Of a stretch of 64,000 nucleotides of DNA, positions 17,913 through 27,100 are shown piece by piece. The notes under the pieces are model-generated. The model was given only the letters and a program-made list of their open reading frames with translations, had not been told where the DNA came from and did not search any database. Source of the DNA: DAINPP01 sp963667315 (lineage in GTDB: Bacteria; Thermotogota; Thermotogae; MWEM01). The stretch covers positions 1,364,001 through 1,428,000 of the forward strand of contig OY763325.1 in assembly GCA_963667315.1 (NCBI GenBank). The letters are read 5' to 3'. The first letter of the stretch is position 1. Each line of letters starts with the position of its first letter. The position numbers were made by a program, and so were the translations under genes.

Positions 17913-18026
17913 TTAAAAGGCTCTGAACATGAAGTAGTTCAGTTTGTGTTGCGCAAGTAGTTCACGATGTGTCTTGTCTGTTTTGTTTTGTTTGTTTTGA
18001 AATCTATAGAAATTATTCTTGTTCAT
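17913..18026 (-). CDS. Small hypothetical protein, 37 aa
   Basis: A short ORF that encodes MNKNNFYRFQNKQNKTDK followed by 19 more residues ending YFMFRAF. It is basic and polar, rich in Asn, Gln, Lys and aromatics, with no membrane helix or cysteine. Support comes from its signals: AAAGGGGTG 6 nt before the ATG, a TTGACA promoter about 55 nt upstream and an intrinsic terminator just downstream, making a complete one-gene transcription unit of about 200 nt. I do not recognise it. The alternative is a small regulatory RNA with a chance ORF, but the well-placed ribosome site favours translation. Confidence 0.55.
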   Translation of the reverse strand: MNKNNFYRFQNKQNKTDKTHRELLAQHKLNYFMFRAF

Positions 18027-18056
18027 GATTATCACCCCTTTAACAGCGTCATAACC

Positions 18057-18087
18057 ATGATATCCTCTACAGTTATCTACATGTCAA
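18057..18087 (-). promoter_or_regulatory. Promoter of the 37-aa ORF
   Basis: On the minus strand a perfect -35 TTGACA (18087-18082) is followed by -10 candidates GATATC (17-bp spacer) or TATCAT (19-bp spacer) near 18057-18064. Confidence 0.6.
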
Positions 18088-18138
18088 GAATCCAAAACAG
18101 TGCCATTCAGTAAACATTTTATGAAAACGTACAGTCGA

Positions 18139-19308
18139 CTACATGATGTCACATTCTTTCACAACGCCTTCCATTTCCTGGAAGAGCGCAAGCGCTTCAA
18201 GCGCCTTTTCTATCTCACGCTTCATCTTATCCGTTTTTCTGACGCCCGGCTGCCACCACCAGTTTTCAACAATCAGATTTTTATTCTTTTTATCCCGCTT
18301 GGCTTCTATCCTGGCGATAAATTTGTCCTTGTAAACGACCGGTAAGACGTAATACCCGTATGCTCTCTTATCTTTTGGTGTATAGATTTCCCATCTGTAT
18401 TTGAAATCAAAGAGGGCTTCCACAAAATTCCTGTCCCACATGATATTGTCAAGTGCTGCGATGAATGAACAGGCAGATTTCACATCTTTCACCGTAGCGA
18501 GCAGCTCAATGTTTTCAGTGGCGATATAGAAGGGTTGATCAATCCCTTCTATCAAAAACGGATGGATTTCAGTTGCATCTTCCAGCCTTTTGAAAGCAGC
18601 GTTTCTCTGGGCTGTCTTAAAATCCTGAATGCCAAGCAGCGCGTCACTTCGTTTGTTCCAGAGAAATCCCACACTGTTGATCCGCCTTTTAAGATGCCAG
18701 TCATGATAATCTTCAAGTGTTTGGTTCATATCCCCGGAATTTAGTATTTCATCAGGAAGATACCGCTGCGTGAAATCAAAATAGCGAATGGTTCGATCTT
18801 TTCGAGCCACTATCAATTCCCCATGATAAAACAACGTTTCAAGAACTGCTTTTCCCACATTTGAAGATGACCAGAACCAGTCGATCTTTCTGTCAAAATT
18901 CAAATCTCTCGACGAAACAGGACCTTTTTCACGGATGATCGCTCTTACCTCATCCACAACATCTTTGTATTCCCCGGCCTTAATCCTGCGCCACTCAGAT
19001 ACATTCTCACGCTGTCTTTTAAAGTTCCCCCAATCTCTGACATCATAAATCGCCATCATCTTGTCAAGACCATCCACGAGCTTTCGGTCTTTGTAAAGCA
19101 GATCCCATGTCATCTGCGGTTTGTAGTTCTTTATCCTCGACTGTAAAACAAGATCATGATTTTTTCCGATAACATCGACCGGATCAAACTGTATACAACC
19201 GACTTTATCGATAAAGTCCATGATATCCTTTTTGGTGCTACCGGTCTTGTGTATCCCATGGTATTTAATCAGAAATTTTTTCGCCTGTTTTTTTGTAACC
19301 TTCAGCAT
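18139..19308 (-). CDS. YcaQ/AlkX-like DNA glycosylase (winged-helix HTH_42 family)
   Basis: About 389 residues, matching the HTH_42/YcaQ family of DNA interstrand-crosslink glycosylases. The catalytic Q-phi-D motif occurs in CIQFDPVDVIGKNHDLVLQSR (Gln40, Asp42 counting from the ATG at 19308), the variant linked to E. coli YcaQ (AlkX) rather than the QxQ of Streptomyces AlkZ. Downstream there are winged-helix modules (about 115-200) and the conserved C-terminal DRNFVEALFDFKYRWEIYTP and ENWWWQPGV segments. An in-frame GTG at 19317 is too close to GAGATG to be the start. The predicted role is unhooking bulky or crosslinked N-alkylpurines, by family similarity. Confidence 0.85.
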   Translation of the reverse strand: MLKVTKKQAKKFLIKYHGIHKTGSTKKDIMDFIDKVGCIQFDPVDVIGKNHDLVLQSRIKNYKPQMTWDLLYKDRKLVDGLDKMMAIYDVRDWGNFKRQRENVSEWRRIKAGEYKDVVDEVRAIIREKGPVSSRDLNFDRKIDWFWSSSNVGKAVLETLFYHGELIVARKDRTIRYFDFTQRYLPDEILNSGDMNQTLEDYHDWHLKRRINSVGFLWNKRSDALLGIQDFKTAQRNAAFKRLEDATEIHPFLIEGIDQPFYIATENIELLATVKDVKSACSFIAALDNIMWDRNFVEALFDFKYRWEIYTPKDKRAYGYYVLPVVYKDKFIARIEAKRDKKNKNLIVENWWWQPGVRKTDKMKREIEKALEALALFQEMEGVVKECDIM

Positions 19309-19410
19309 TTTTTTCACATCTCTTTTTTAGATTTCCCCGTTTACCCAAAAAACTATTTGAGGCTTTTATCATAAGATAGAACTTTATCCTTCTCCATAAA
19401 ACACCTAAAA

Positions 19411-19440
19411 GAAAAGGCAAGTCAACAGACCTGCCCTTAT
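19411..19440 (-). terminator. Terminator after M3 peptidase gene
   Basis: On the minus strand GGCAGGTC and GACTTGCC pair (one G-T) around TGTT and are followed by TTTTCTTTT. It closes the peptidase unit. Confidence 0.8.
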
Positions 19441-19458
19441 ATCGTTAAGATGAAATAT

Positions 19459-21153
19459 TTACCACTTAGAATCGTCTATCGCTTCAATACTCTGCTCAAT
19501 AAGCGCAACTGACTCCGCAACGGTACCATCCGCAAACGGATTCTTGAGTTTTGCCACCTCAAGCAGCTGAAGGAAAGGTTTTGATCCTCCCGCATTACAG
19601 AGATCCTGATAATCTTTCCAGGCGTTTTCTCTGTCTTCGTTCATCTTGTTGTAGAACTGGAAGGCACAAACCTGAGCCAGCGTGTAGTCGATGTAATAGA
19701 ACGGCACTTCAAAGATATGGGACTGTCTGAACCACATGGTTCCCTTCTCGTAAAATGTGTTGTCTTCGTAATCCCTGAGCGGAAGGTATTTCTTTTCGAT
19801 TTCCCGCCACTTTGCCTTTCTTTCATCCGATGTTGCTTCCGGATTTTCGTATACAAAATGCTGGAATTCATCAACTGAAACGCCATACGGAAGGAAAAGA
19901 ATGGCCTCCGAGAGATGTGAGAATCTGTGTTTGAGCATCTCATCTTCGAAGAAGAGCTGCATCCACGGGTAGGTAAAGAATTCCATGCTCATGGAATGGA
20001 TTTCACAGGCCTCAAGTGTTGGCCAAACGTATTCAGGTGCCTCGTAATTCCGGCTGGAATAGACCTGGAAAGCGTGACCGGCTTCATGTGTCAGGACTTC
20101 CACATCTCCAGCCGTTCCGTTAAAATTTGCAAAGATGAAAGGTGCCTTGTAATCGGGCAGGAATGTACAGTATCCGCCACCCATCTTTCCCTTTCTGGCA
20201 AGAACATCAAAGAGGCCGTGCTGAGTCATGAAATTGAAGAAGTCTGCGGTTTCTTTTGAGAGTTCATCGTACATCTTCAGACCGTTGTTCATGATCTCCT
20301 CAGGTGTTCCCTTTGGATCGGCGTTACCGGATGTGAATTTCAGCGGTTCATCGTAGTATTTAAGATTGTCCAGGCCAAGTCTAGATGCCTGTCTTTCAAG
20401 CAATTTTGAAGCAATCGGAACAACCACCTTGTGAACCTGATCTCTGTAACCCTTTACCATCTCGGCATTGTAATCACTTCTGCCAAGTCTGATGTATCCA
20501 AGTTCTGTAAAGGTATCGTACCCAAGCTTCTTTGCAATTCTGGTTCTAACCTTGACGAGTTTGTCGTAAAGATCATCGAGCTGAGCTTCATTTTGCTCAA
20601 AGAAACCGCAATAGGCTTCGTATGCGGCTTTTCTAACACTTCTATCCCTGTTTTCGAAATAAGGCCTCATCTGTGAAAGGTTTTTCACTTCCCCATCGAA
20701 CATGATTTTCGCTGAAGCAATGAGCTTTGTATGATCTGAATTCAATTTGTTTTCTTCCTGAAGGTCTTCGATGATCTCCGGGCTGAACGTCTTGAGTTCC
20801 ATATCCGCAATGTTGAAGAGATGTTTACCCCATTTTGCTTCAAGATCGGCTCTGAACTTCGACTCGATGATTGCCTTGTAATATTTCACAACAAGTTCCT
20901 GAAGTAAAGGACCTGTCTGATCAAAATATTCCTGTTCCGCTTCGTAAAATTTGTCTTCAGTGTTGACATCGTATCGAATGCTACATAATGTGCTCATGGT
21001 ATCGAATGTTCTTCTGAGATTGTTGAAGGCTTTCATGATCTCATTCTGTTTTTCAGCTGAATCCGCAGTTTCAAAGTCCACGAGAAGTTTTTCAAAATCT
21101 GCCTTGAAAACTTCAAATTCAGGTCTTTTGTACTCAAATTCTGTAAATTTCAA
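19459..21153 (-). CDS. M3-family oligoendopeptidase (PepF-like)
   Basis: A 564-residue cytoplasmic zinc peptidase. The HEXXH motif is His356-Glu-Ala-Gly-His360 in VLTHEAGHAFQVY, and the third ligand Glu lies in PTLEACEIHSMSMEFF about 24 residues later. The N-terminal helical half and the C-terminal FYYIDYTLAQVCAFQFY stretch are typical of the PepF/oligoendopeptidase M3 branch, which trims short peptides. The start is a TTG at 21153, with GGGGGTG 10 nt upstream. It is a single-gene unit with an extended -10 promoter and its own terminator. Confidence 0.9.
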   Translation of the reverse strand: MKFTEFEYKRPEFEVFKADFEKLLVDFETADSAEKQNEIMKAFNNLRRTFDTMSTLCSIRYDVNTEDKFYEAEQEYFDQTGPLLQELVVKYYKAIIESKFRADLEAKWGKHLFNIADMELKTFSPEIIEDLQEENKLNSDHTKLIASAKIMFDGEVKNLSQMRPYFENRDRSVRKAAYEAYCGFFEQNEAQLDDLYDKLVKVRTRIAKKLGYDTFTELGYIRLGRSDYNAEMVKGYRDQVHKVVVPIASKLLERQASRLGLDNLKYYDEPLKFTSGNADPKGTPEEIMNNGLKMYDELSKETADFFNFMTQHGLFDVLARKGKMGGGYCTFLPDYKAPFIFANFNGTAGDVEVLTHEAGHAFQVYSSRNYEAPEYVWPTLEACEIHSMSMEFFTYPWMQLFFEDEMLKHRFSHLSEAILFLPYGVSVDEFQHFVYENPEATSDERKAKWREIEKKYLPLRDYEDNTFYEKGTMWFRQSHIFEVPFYYIDYTLAQVCAFQFYNKMNEDRENAWKDYQDLCNAGGSKPFLQLLEVAKLKNPFADGTVAESVALIEQSIEAIDDSKW

Positions 21154-21187
21154 AGTTACTGCACCCCCGTTATATTTATATACCGCT

Positions 21188-21196
21188 ATTATACCA
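21188..21196 (-). promoter_or_regulatory. Extended -10 promoter of the M3 peptidase gene
   Basis: TGGTATAAT on the minus strand, about 35 nt upstream of the TTG start. No convincing -35 is seen, which is common for TGn promoters. Confidence 0.65.
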
Positions 21197-21603
21197 GTTT
21201 TTTCACCATTCAGGGTTAGAATACCCTTCTATATATTCGGAAACGAAACTAATCATCCCATTTATAGATTCTTTTCTGAAGTAATTTGGCAAATATGCAA
21301 TTTCAAGTAGGTCTAAAACGATTTTGACTCTCCCGCTTTACAAAACCTCAGATACTCCTGTCATGTCTGTTCACGGGTTTCATCATCTTCATAAAAAGTA
21401 TCAGAAACAAGCATGTGATAAGCGGTATGGTACGAAACAGATACTCAGAGAAAAGATTTAAGGTTTCCGTCACATACCCTTTTCCTCTGCTCGAAAAATA
21501 CTGTATCCTAAACCAAGTTCAAATTCATTATTTCTTGCAAAACAAATCGTCCGATCATTTGATCTGAAAGGATAAAATTAAGACAATTTTAAATAAAACA
21601 CAA
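21197..21603. other. Intergenic region without a convincing gene
   Basis: Nothing certain is encoded here. On the minus strand a 41-codon GTG ORF (21473-21348) would encode a single-helix peptide containing RTIPLITCLFLILFMKMMKP, with a weak AGGAAAAGGG upstream. It has no visible promoter or terminator and could be a decayed membrane-gene fragment. No hairpin terminator for the upstream radical SAM operon was found. Confidence 0.3.
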
Positions 21604-22527
21604 TTATTTTATGTAATTATATCCCTCTTTCATTTTATTCTCTGAATTTTTATGAGAAATAACATATTGTCCGCAGTTACTGCCAATCTGATTCTCCTCA
21701 AGTTCACCGATACTGAGGATATAATCATACCCGACACCCTTCAGTTCATCAAGTTTCCGGTCGTTTCTGAAATCCTTGAAATAACTCTTTAACCCATTCG
21801 CTTTTGCTTTATAGGTTGGATTGAGAGGCGTTATTTTTATCAGGAATTTCTCAGGATCAAAATATTTCAACAGTTTATCGACGTTAAATTCCGAATCCTC
21901 AGAAAGCGCAAAGTTCAACGTTATCTTTCTGTCCCCTTCACGATAGAAGGTATTGCCATATGCCGCGATCTTTTCAAAATGCCATTTCTTTATCGGAATC
22001 AGATGATTTCTTTCCTCTTCCGATGTGCTGTGAAGCGAGAACTGCAGTTGGAAGCTCCCATTGTATTTTTCATTTTTTATCTCCAACAGTTTATCAAAGA
22101 AACGATCCGTTCCTTCCGGGGCAATCGTTGAAATTGATGGCATAAATCCCGGAGCCTCGTATATATCATGAAAATCGCCAAGTAATTTCAGTACATCCTT
22201 ATTAAAGGCGGGTTCACCCATCCTTGCGAATTGTATCTTAAATTTTTTTACCGGAATCTTTTTGTCGCTATACCTGCTTTCCACAAGTGTATCAATCTGA
22301 AAAAGCATCTCTTCGTAGCTAACCTTTCCTTTGTAACCACCGCCTGCATCACAAAACTTACAATCTACTGGACATCCGTAAAGCGTAGAGATGATCAGAA
22401 CCCATTTTTCCTCCCTCGGTATTGGTGGCTGAACCGACTCGACAAATTCAATATAATTTCCTTTATCATTTTTAGCAAGATAAACTTTCGCTACTTCATC
22501 TGTTCCATGACATTCAATGACTTTCAA
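21604..22527 (-). CDS. RlmN-like radical SAM protein
   Basis: A 307-residue radical SAM enzyme with the cluster motif CPVDCKFC (Cys52, 56, 59) and a GEP-like segment (MGEPAFN) that binds SAM. The C-terminal NCGQY (Cys285) aligns with the ACGQL motif that carries the methylated Cys355 of E. coli RlmN, so it belongs to the RlmN/Cfr superfamily. However, the residue 7 positions before the first cluster Cys is Ile45, where RlmN has the essential Cys118, and the N-terminal accessory domain of RlmN is missing. It may therefore not be an rRNA A2503 methylase. It is the last gene of a three-gene operon and overlaps the flavoprotein gene by 14 nt. Confidence 0.85.
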   Translation of the reverse strand: MKVIECHGTDEVAKVYLAKNDKGNYIEFVESVQPPIPREEKWVLIISTLYGCPVDCKFCDAGGGYKGKVSYEEMLFQIDTLVESRYSDKKIPVKKFKIQFARMGEPAFNKDVLKLLGDFHDIYEAPGFMPSISTIAPEGTDRFFDKLLEIKNEKYNGSFQLQFSLHSTSEEERNHLIPIKKWHFEKIAAYGNTFYREGDRKITLNFALSEDSEFNVDKLLKYFDPEKFLIKITPLNPTYKAKANGLKSYFKDFRNDRKLDELKGVGYDYILSIGELEENQIGSNCGQYVISHKNSENKMKEGYNYIK

Positions 22528-23395
22528 TCTCCGTTCTCCTTATTTTAAAATCTATTTCCATCGCGGCTTTCATACCATCTGCAACTGATAATGAAAGCTG
22601 CCTGTAAATTCCGTTTTTAACATCTCCGGTTAAGTATAAGTTTTCTTCTTCAACCGCATCAAAACCGATCATCTCAGGATACTCAGGTTTACGCCCTATT
22701 GCAAACAAGACATAATCAAAAAACTTTTCATAGATAATATCATCCCGTCGATAGACGACCCGCAACCCTCTATTTTCACGCTTTATCTCTTTCGCTTCTG
22801 TGGAATAAAGCACTTTCACATTTTCGTTCACTGCAATCATCTCTCTCAATCGCTTGACAGCACTGGAACGTCTTCCTCTGACGAGTATCGTAATATTGTT
22901 CTTGGCTGACAGACTCATCGCATAATCAAATGCGGCATCCGATCCGCCAATAATACAGATATCCATCTCAAACACATCAAACAGAGAATGCGCACTGTAA
23001 AAGATTTCTCTATCATCATCTTCAAGCGTTTTAAGTAAGGTCTTGTTCCGCTTCGGTTTTGTTCCGGTTGCTATGACAAGATGCTCACAGTACAATTCTC
23101 TCATATCGTCCGTCAGGATTTTGTACTTGTTATCAATTCTTTCGATTTTGATTACATTTGCTTTCATCGTCTTAACTGAATTTTTTTCCATTTGAGAAAT
23201 CAGCAGTTTTGAGAGATTTACGCCACTGATACCATTGGGGAAACCGGGATAATTCTCTACAAGATTTGCATTCAGAAGAAGGCCTCCAAAATCGCCTCTT
23301 TCAATTAATAAAGGGTCGTGCCCACACCTCCGAAGCTGAACAGCGGTTGTAATACCGGCAGGTCCCCCACCGATGATGATTATTCTGTTCTCCAT
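22514..23395 (-). CDS. Thioredoxin-reductase-like FAD/NAD(P)H oxidoreductase lacking the CxxC
   Basis: A 293-residue two-dinucleotide-domain flavoprotein. The FAD motif GGGPAG is at residues 9-14, LVIATGTKPKRN follows, a second Rossmann motif is IIGGSDAAFDYA (about residues 149-160), and the C-terminal FAD contact is LYLTGDV. In thioredoxin reductases a CAxC sits just before the NADPH GGGxxA motif; here that stretch is YSAHSLFDVFEMD with no cysteine. It is therefore more like the TrxR-type ferredoxin-NAD(P)H reductases, or a reductase for the neighbouring radical SAM enzyme (inference). It starts 1 nt after the hydrolase stop. Confidence 0.85.
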   Translation of the reverse strand: MENRIIIIGGGPAGITTAVQLRRCGHDPLLIERGDFGGLLLNANLVENYPGFPNGISGVNLSKLLISQMEKNSVKTMKANVIKIERIDNKYKILTDDMRELYCEHLVIATGTKPKRNKTLLKTLEDDDREIFYSAHSLFDVFEMDICIIGGSDAAFDYAMSLSAKNNITILVRGRRSSAVKRLREMIAVNENVKVLYSTEAKEIKRENRGLRVVYRRDDIIYEKFFDYVLFAIGRKPEYPEMIGFDAVEEENLYLTGDVKNGIYRQLSLSVADGMKAAMEIDFKIRRTEIESH

Positions 23396-23396
23396 A

Positions 23397-24068
23397 TTAA
23401 TCCATTAACTCCTTTACTAATGTCGGAATGACAAAACCATGAGACAGATTGACAAATGATGCACGATGAAACGAAAGATTATAGGTTGCCGTCCCGTCTA
23501 TCGGGAAGAAGACCTGATAACCGTTCATAAACGCAGTTCTCGCAGTCGTTTCACAACACAAATGAGTCATAACACCTGTGATGATGATTGATTCAACACC
23601 TTTTTCCTTAAGAAGTAAATCTACTTTCGTATCCTTAAAGAAATCATAATGATTTTTTTCTATCACCCGCTTTTGCTCCCCCTGAAGTTTTTCTGACAGT
23701 ACAGATAATGAAGCGCCTCTTGAAATCTTGCCGTTCCACCATTTCCCCATCATGGAATCTGCTTCCCTGTCAATATGTCTCGAAAAAAGAATCGGCAGAT
23801 CTTTTATTTCAAAAAAAGCTATCAGCTGATTGATGTTTTTTAATACCGCTTTTGAAGACGGAATAAAGGCATGAGAATTTTCAGACAGAAAATAATCCTG
23901 CATATCGAGAACAAATAAAACCGTCTTATTAATATCATAAGTGATATTATGATGTCTGTTTAAAAATTGACCGGTAATACTTAATAGCTTTTGTGATTGT
24001 GCTTCAATATTATTCTCTGTAAAATATGCTTCTTTACGTTTTAAATTTTCCAGTATACATTCTCCCAT
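23397..24068 (-). CDS. Isochorismatase-like cysteine hydrolase
   Basis: A 223-residue protein with an N-terminal helical extension of about 45 residues and an isochorismatase-like alpha/beta domain. The catalytic triad is visible: Asp55 in VLDMQDYF, Lys138 in IEKNHYDFF and Cys171 in GVMTHLCCETTAR. The family includes nicotinamidases, ureidoacrylate and other amide hydrolases. It is the first gene of the operon with the flavoprotein and the RlmN-like enzyme. The start is poorly supported: no ribosome site precedes the ATG at 24068, and an extended -10 (TGATATACT, 24083-24075) would start RNA almost at that ATG, so a leaderless message or a later start is possible. Confidence 0.82.
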   Translation of the reverse strand: MGECILENLKRKEAYFTENNIEAQSQKLLSITGQFLNRHHNITYDINKTVLFVLDMQDYFLSENSHAFIPSSKAVLKNINQLIAFFEIKDLPILFSRHIDREADSMMGKWWNGKISRGASLSVLSEKLQGEQKRVIEKNHYDFFKDTKVDLLLKEKGVESIIITGVMTHLCCETTARTAFMNGYQVFFPIDGTATYNLSFHRASFVNLSHGFVIPTLVKELMD

Positions 24069-24074
24069 ATCAGA

Positions 24075-24083
24075 AGTATATCA
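24075..24083 (-). promoter_or_regulatory. Extended -10 of the isochorismatase operon
   Basis: TGATATACT on the minus strand places the transcription start close to the annotated ATG at 24068, suggesting a leaderless transcript. No good -35 is present. Confidence 0.45.
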
Positions 24084-24110
24084 TGTTTACAGATAACAAG
24101 TGATTTACCT

Positions 24111-24138
24111 TTGCGAAGATATCTCGCTGTGCTATAAT
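24111..24138 (+). promoter_or_regulatory. Promoter of the large lipoprotein gene
   Basis: TTGCGA (24111-24116), a 16-bp spacer and TGCTATAAT (24130-24138). It lies downstream of an in-frame ATG at 24100, showing that ATG is not the start. Confidence 0.7.
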
Positions 24139-24177
24139 TTAACAAATAAAATTAAACCAGGAGGTAGATTATTACCC

Positions 24178-27100
24178 ATGAAAAAAATACTGTTTACTTT
24201 AATCTTAATCATTTCTTTATTGTTCATTTTTGTATCCTGTACAAATCTGAATCTTCCCAAAAGGATCATTCACACGCTGAACCTTAAAATACCGGGTTTA
24301 ACCGAAAAATTTGAACTCGCTCCTTTTGCAACTGAAACGGCAGAAGCATCCATCGTATCTGTACTTCCCGGCTTCAGATTTATAACGGAAGACGGGACGG
24401 CACTGAGACTCTACTATGCCACACAGGTTTCTCTGGGATACGATGATATTGCAGACACCCTTGAAGTAGATATACAGCAGTTGAAAGATGAAGCTTCGCT
24501 CACTTCCATCAGCACAAGTGTCAAGATTTCGTTTTCTGATAAATTGGACAATTTCACCTTACCGACCATTGAAGCCTCCTTCACACTACCGGATTTCCAA
24601 ACTGAAGGCACTTCTCTCACCATTTCTTTTGAAAAACCTGAAATCGACATTACACTCGCTTCTGAAACCATTCATGTCAATAGAATTTATGTTGCAACCG
24701 AAACAGTCAAGGGATTAAATTTCAGCAACGGAAATATATCAGACGGGGTCATCATAAAGGGTGGAACGATTGACATCACAGCAACCAACACCTCTGATGC
24801 TTCCTTTACCATTTCACTGAAAGCTGAAAATTCCGATAACGTTTTTGCTCAATCAGGGGAGATCAATATTGCAGGTGGCGATTCACCTTCCGGCGTTTCA
24901 TTCAGGGGGGGGAGTTCACAGGTTAACCTGGATATCGACGATATTCTCGGCAATGATGCAACGATTACATTTATTGCCACTGCTCTTGAATTACCCCTTG
25001 AAGGCGGAACACTTACGCTCGATCTCGAGATCCACGATCTTGAAATCCAACTGAATCAGACAGAAACCGCTTCAAATACCATACCAGTGATTGGCGGTTC
25101 TCCTTTAAGGACTACAGGTGCAATCTTCTCCATCGATACTGGATTAACTGAAGATGCAACGCTTACCGGCGGAACACTCGAAATTGCCGCAGAAAACAAT
25201 ACCGACAGAGCGATTGAAACCATGACTGTAAATGTGACGAATGATAAAGGAGAAATCATAGCCGTTCTTGATCTCAATAACGTTGCGACTGATACAACGG
25301 GGTATCAAACGACACCGTTCAGCACACCGAATCTCATCGGTGATTCTGCGAGTATAACCGTTGTCGCCACCCTTACATCTCCTCCGGCGACAAATGGTTC
25401 GATAACAGTCACGGCAACATTCAGCGGTATACAGATACAAATAGCCAATGCAGCCGATTTCAATGCGGAAACGGTAGAATTCGGTGCAGCTCCCGACTTC
25501 GGATTCAACGACTTGTTCAGCATTAATGAGCTGGCAACCAATACCGGTGAATTATCTGTAGACCCCGCTACTTTAACAATCAATATTAAAGGACAACCGG
25601 AGCTTGAAGGGCTTGGTCTTGCACTTGATATCCTTCTGAATGAGACATCGGAAGCCACTTTTGATATCGGAATGGGACAGGCAACCGGCTTAATCGTCGA
25701 TTTATCAGGCATGGTATTTACAAGGGAAACCACCTTCACAATCGTAGCAACCCCTTATCTGGCACCTAATAATACCCATGCATTCTTTGAAGGTGATCCC
25801 GAATTTGAACCATTCATTGATTTAAAACTCTTTTATGGAACGGATGTTATTTTGGATTCTCCGATTAATCACAGCACCGTCGAAGTGATTGAAACCGGAC
25901 TTGACTCCGATTTCACTTTTGAACATGTAACGCTCAACGGAGATTTGGATTTCACCGTGGACATACAGACATTACCGCTATCGGAAGACTATTCTGCAAC
26001 GCTTACCATTAAAGAACGCTTTGGAAATACAGTAATAGCAACACCTGTAAACAATGGAAACAATTTGATTGATCTTACAGGCAAGATGATAAGCGCCACC
26101 GATCTTGAACTCAAATTTGATTTTACAACCGTTGATGAACCGCTGAATATCGATTTCAACACCGAATATGATGCCTCTGTAACGGCTGATACCCATATCA
26201 GTCTTTCAGAAATTGCCAGTCTGACATTGAAAGCAGAGGATTCCGCTCAGAATATCCCCGCAATTGACAATCTCGTCAGTGCAACATTCCAGAGTGGCGA
26301 ATTAAATATCGCCATAGATTCGTCCGCCCCTGAAATAACACAGAGGCTTTTCACAAGGGGAATCAATCTGGATACGTTTAAGGCAACAGTAACCTCCACA
26401 GTCGGTGATTACTTAATTGAATTTATCAAAACAGGAGAAAAATATGTCGCCGATCTTGCCGGTGTTGAACTGACAGGCGATGGTGCAACCCTGACACTGG
26501 GAAGCCTTTCACTGGAATTCACCGAAGCGGATGCACTAAACCTCCCTGAACAGATCGACATAACTGCCAGTATGACAAACGTTGTATTCAGTCAGGTGAC
26601 GGTGGACGTTTCAGAATTTTACAACGATCTTATGATAGAAGAATCGGAAAGCATTGATATCCCGGAAGAAGCAAAAACATACATAAAGGCGATCGTTCTC
26701 TCCGGTGAGCCAAAGATTAAGATTGAGTGGTTAAACAACACCCCTATGGGACTCAACCTTTCTGCCAACGTATCAAACGGTATTTTTCATGAAAATATTT
26801 CTCTTTCGAATACCGGAAATCAGGCGAGTACAACATGGATAATCATCCCCCGGATCATCAGTATCGAGGGACTTGATCAGATTAATCTGAATTTTGAAGC
26901 TTCTCCAACCGGTCTTGATCCTGTTAACAGAGAACTGATTCTCAATAATTTTACATTTGATGATCTTGAAAATTATACAATTGCTGCAACCGTTACGATT
27001 AAAAACTTCGCCGAAGCTGTCATGCCGAGAGGCGAAGAAATCAGCATCAGAGAAGTCGTCCTTTATGGTGAAGTTGATGAAGCCCTGTTTAATTTCATGA

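Noticed and set aside
21348..21473. 41-codon GTG ORF with one membrane helix
   Set aside because: Weak ribosome site, no promoter or terminator, and no sign of conservation that can be seen here; listed only within the intergenic entry.
24100..24177. In-frame ATG at 24100 extending the lipoprotein by 26 residues
   Set aside because: It lies upstream of the TGCTATAAT promoter and would hide the signal peptide; the ATG at 24178 has a ribosome site and an immediate lipoprotein signal.
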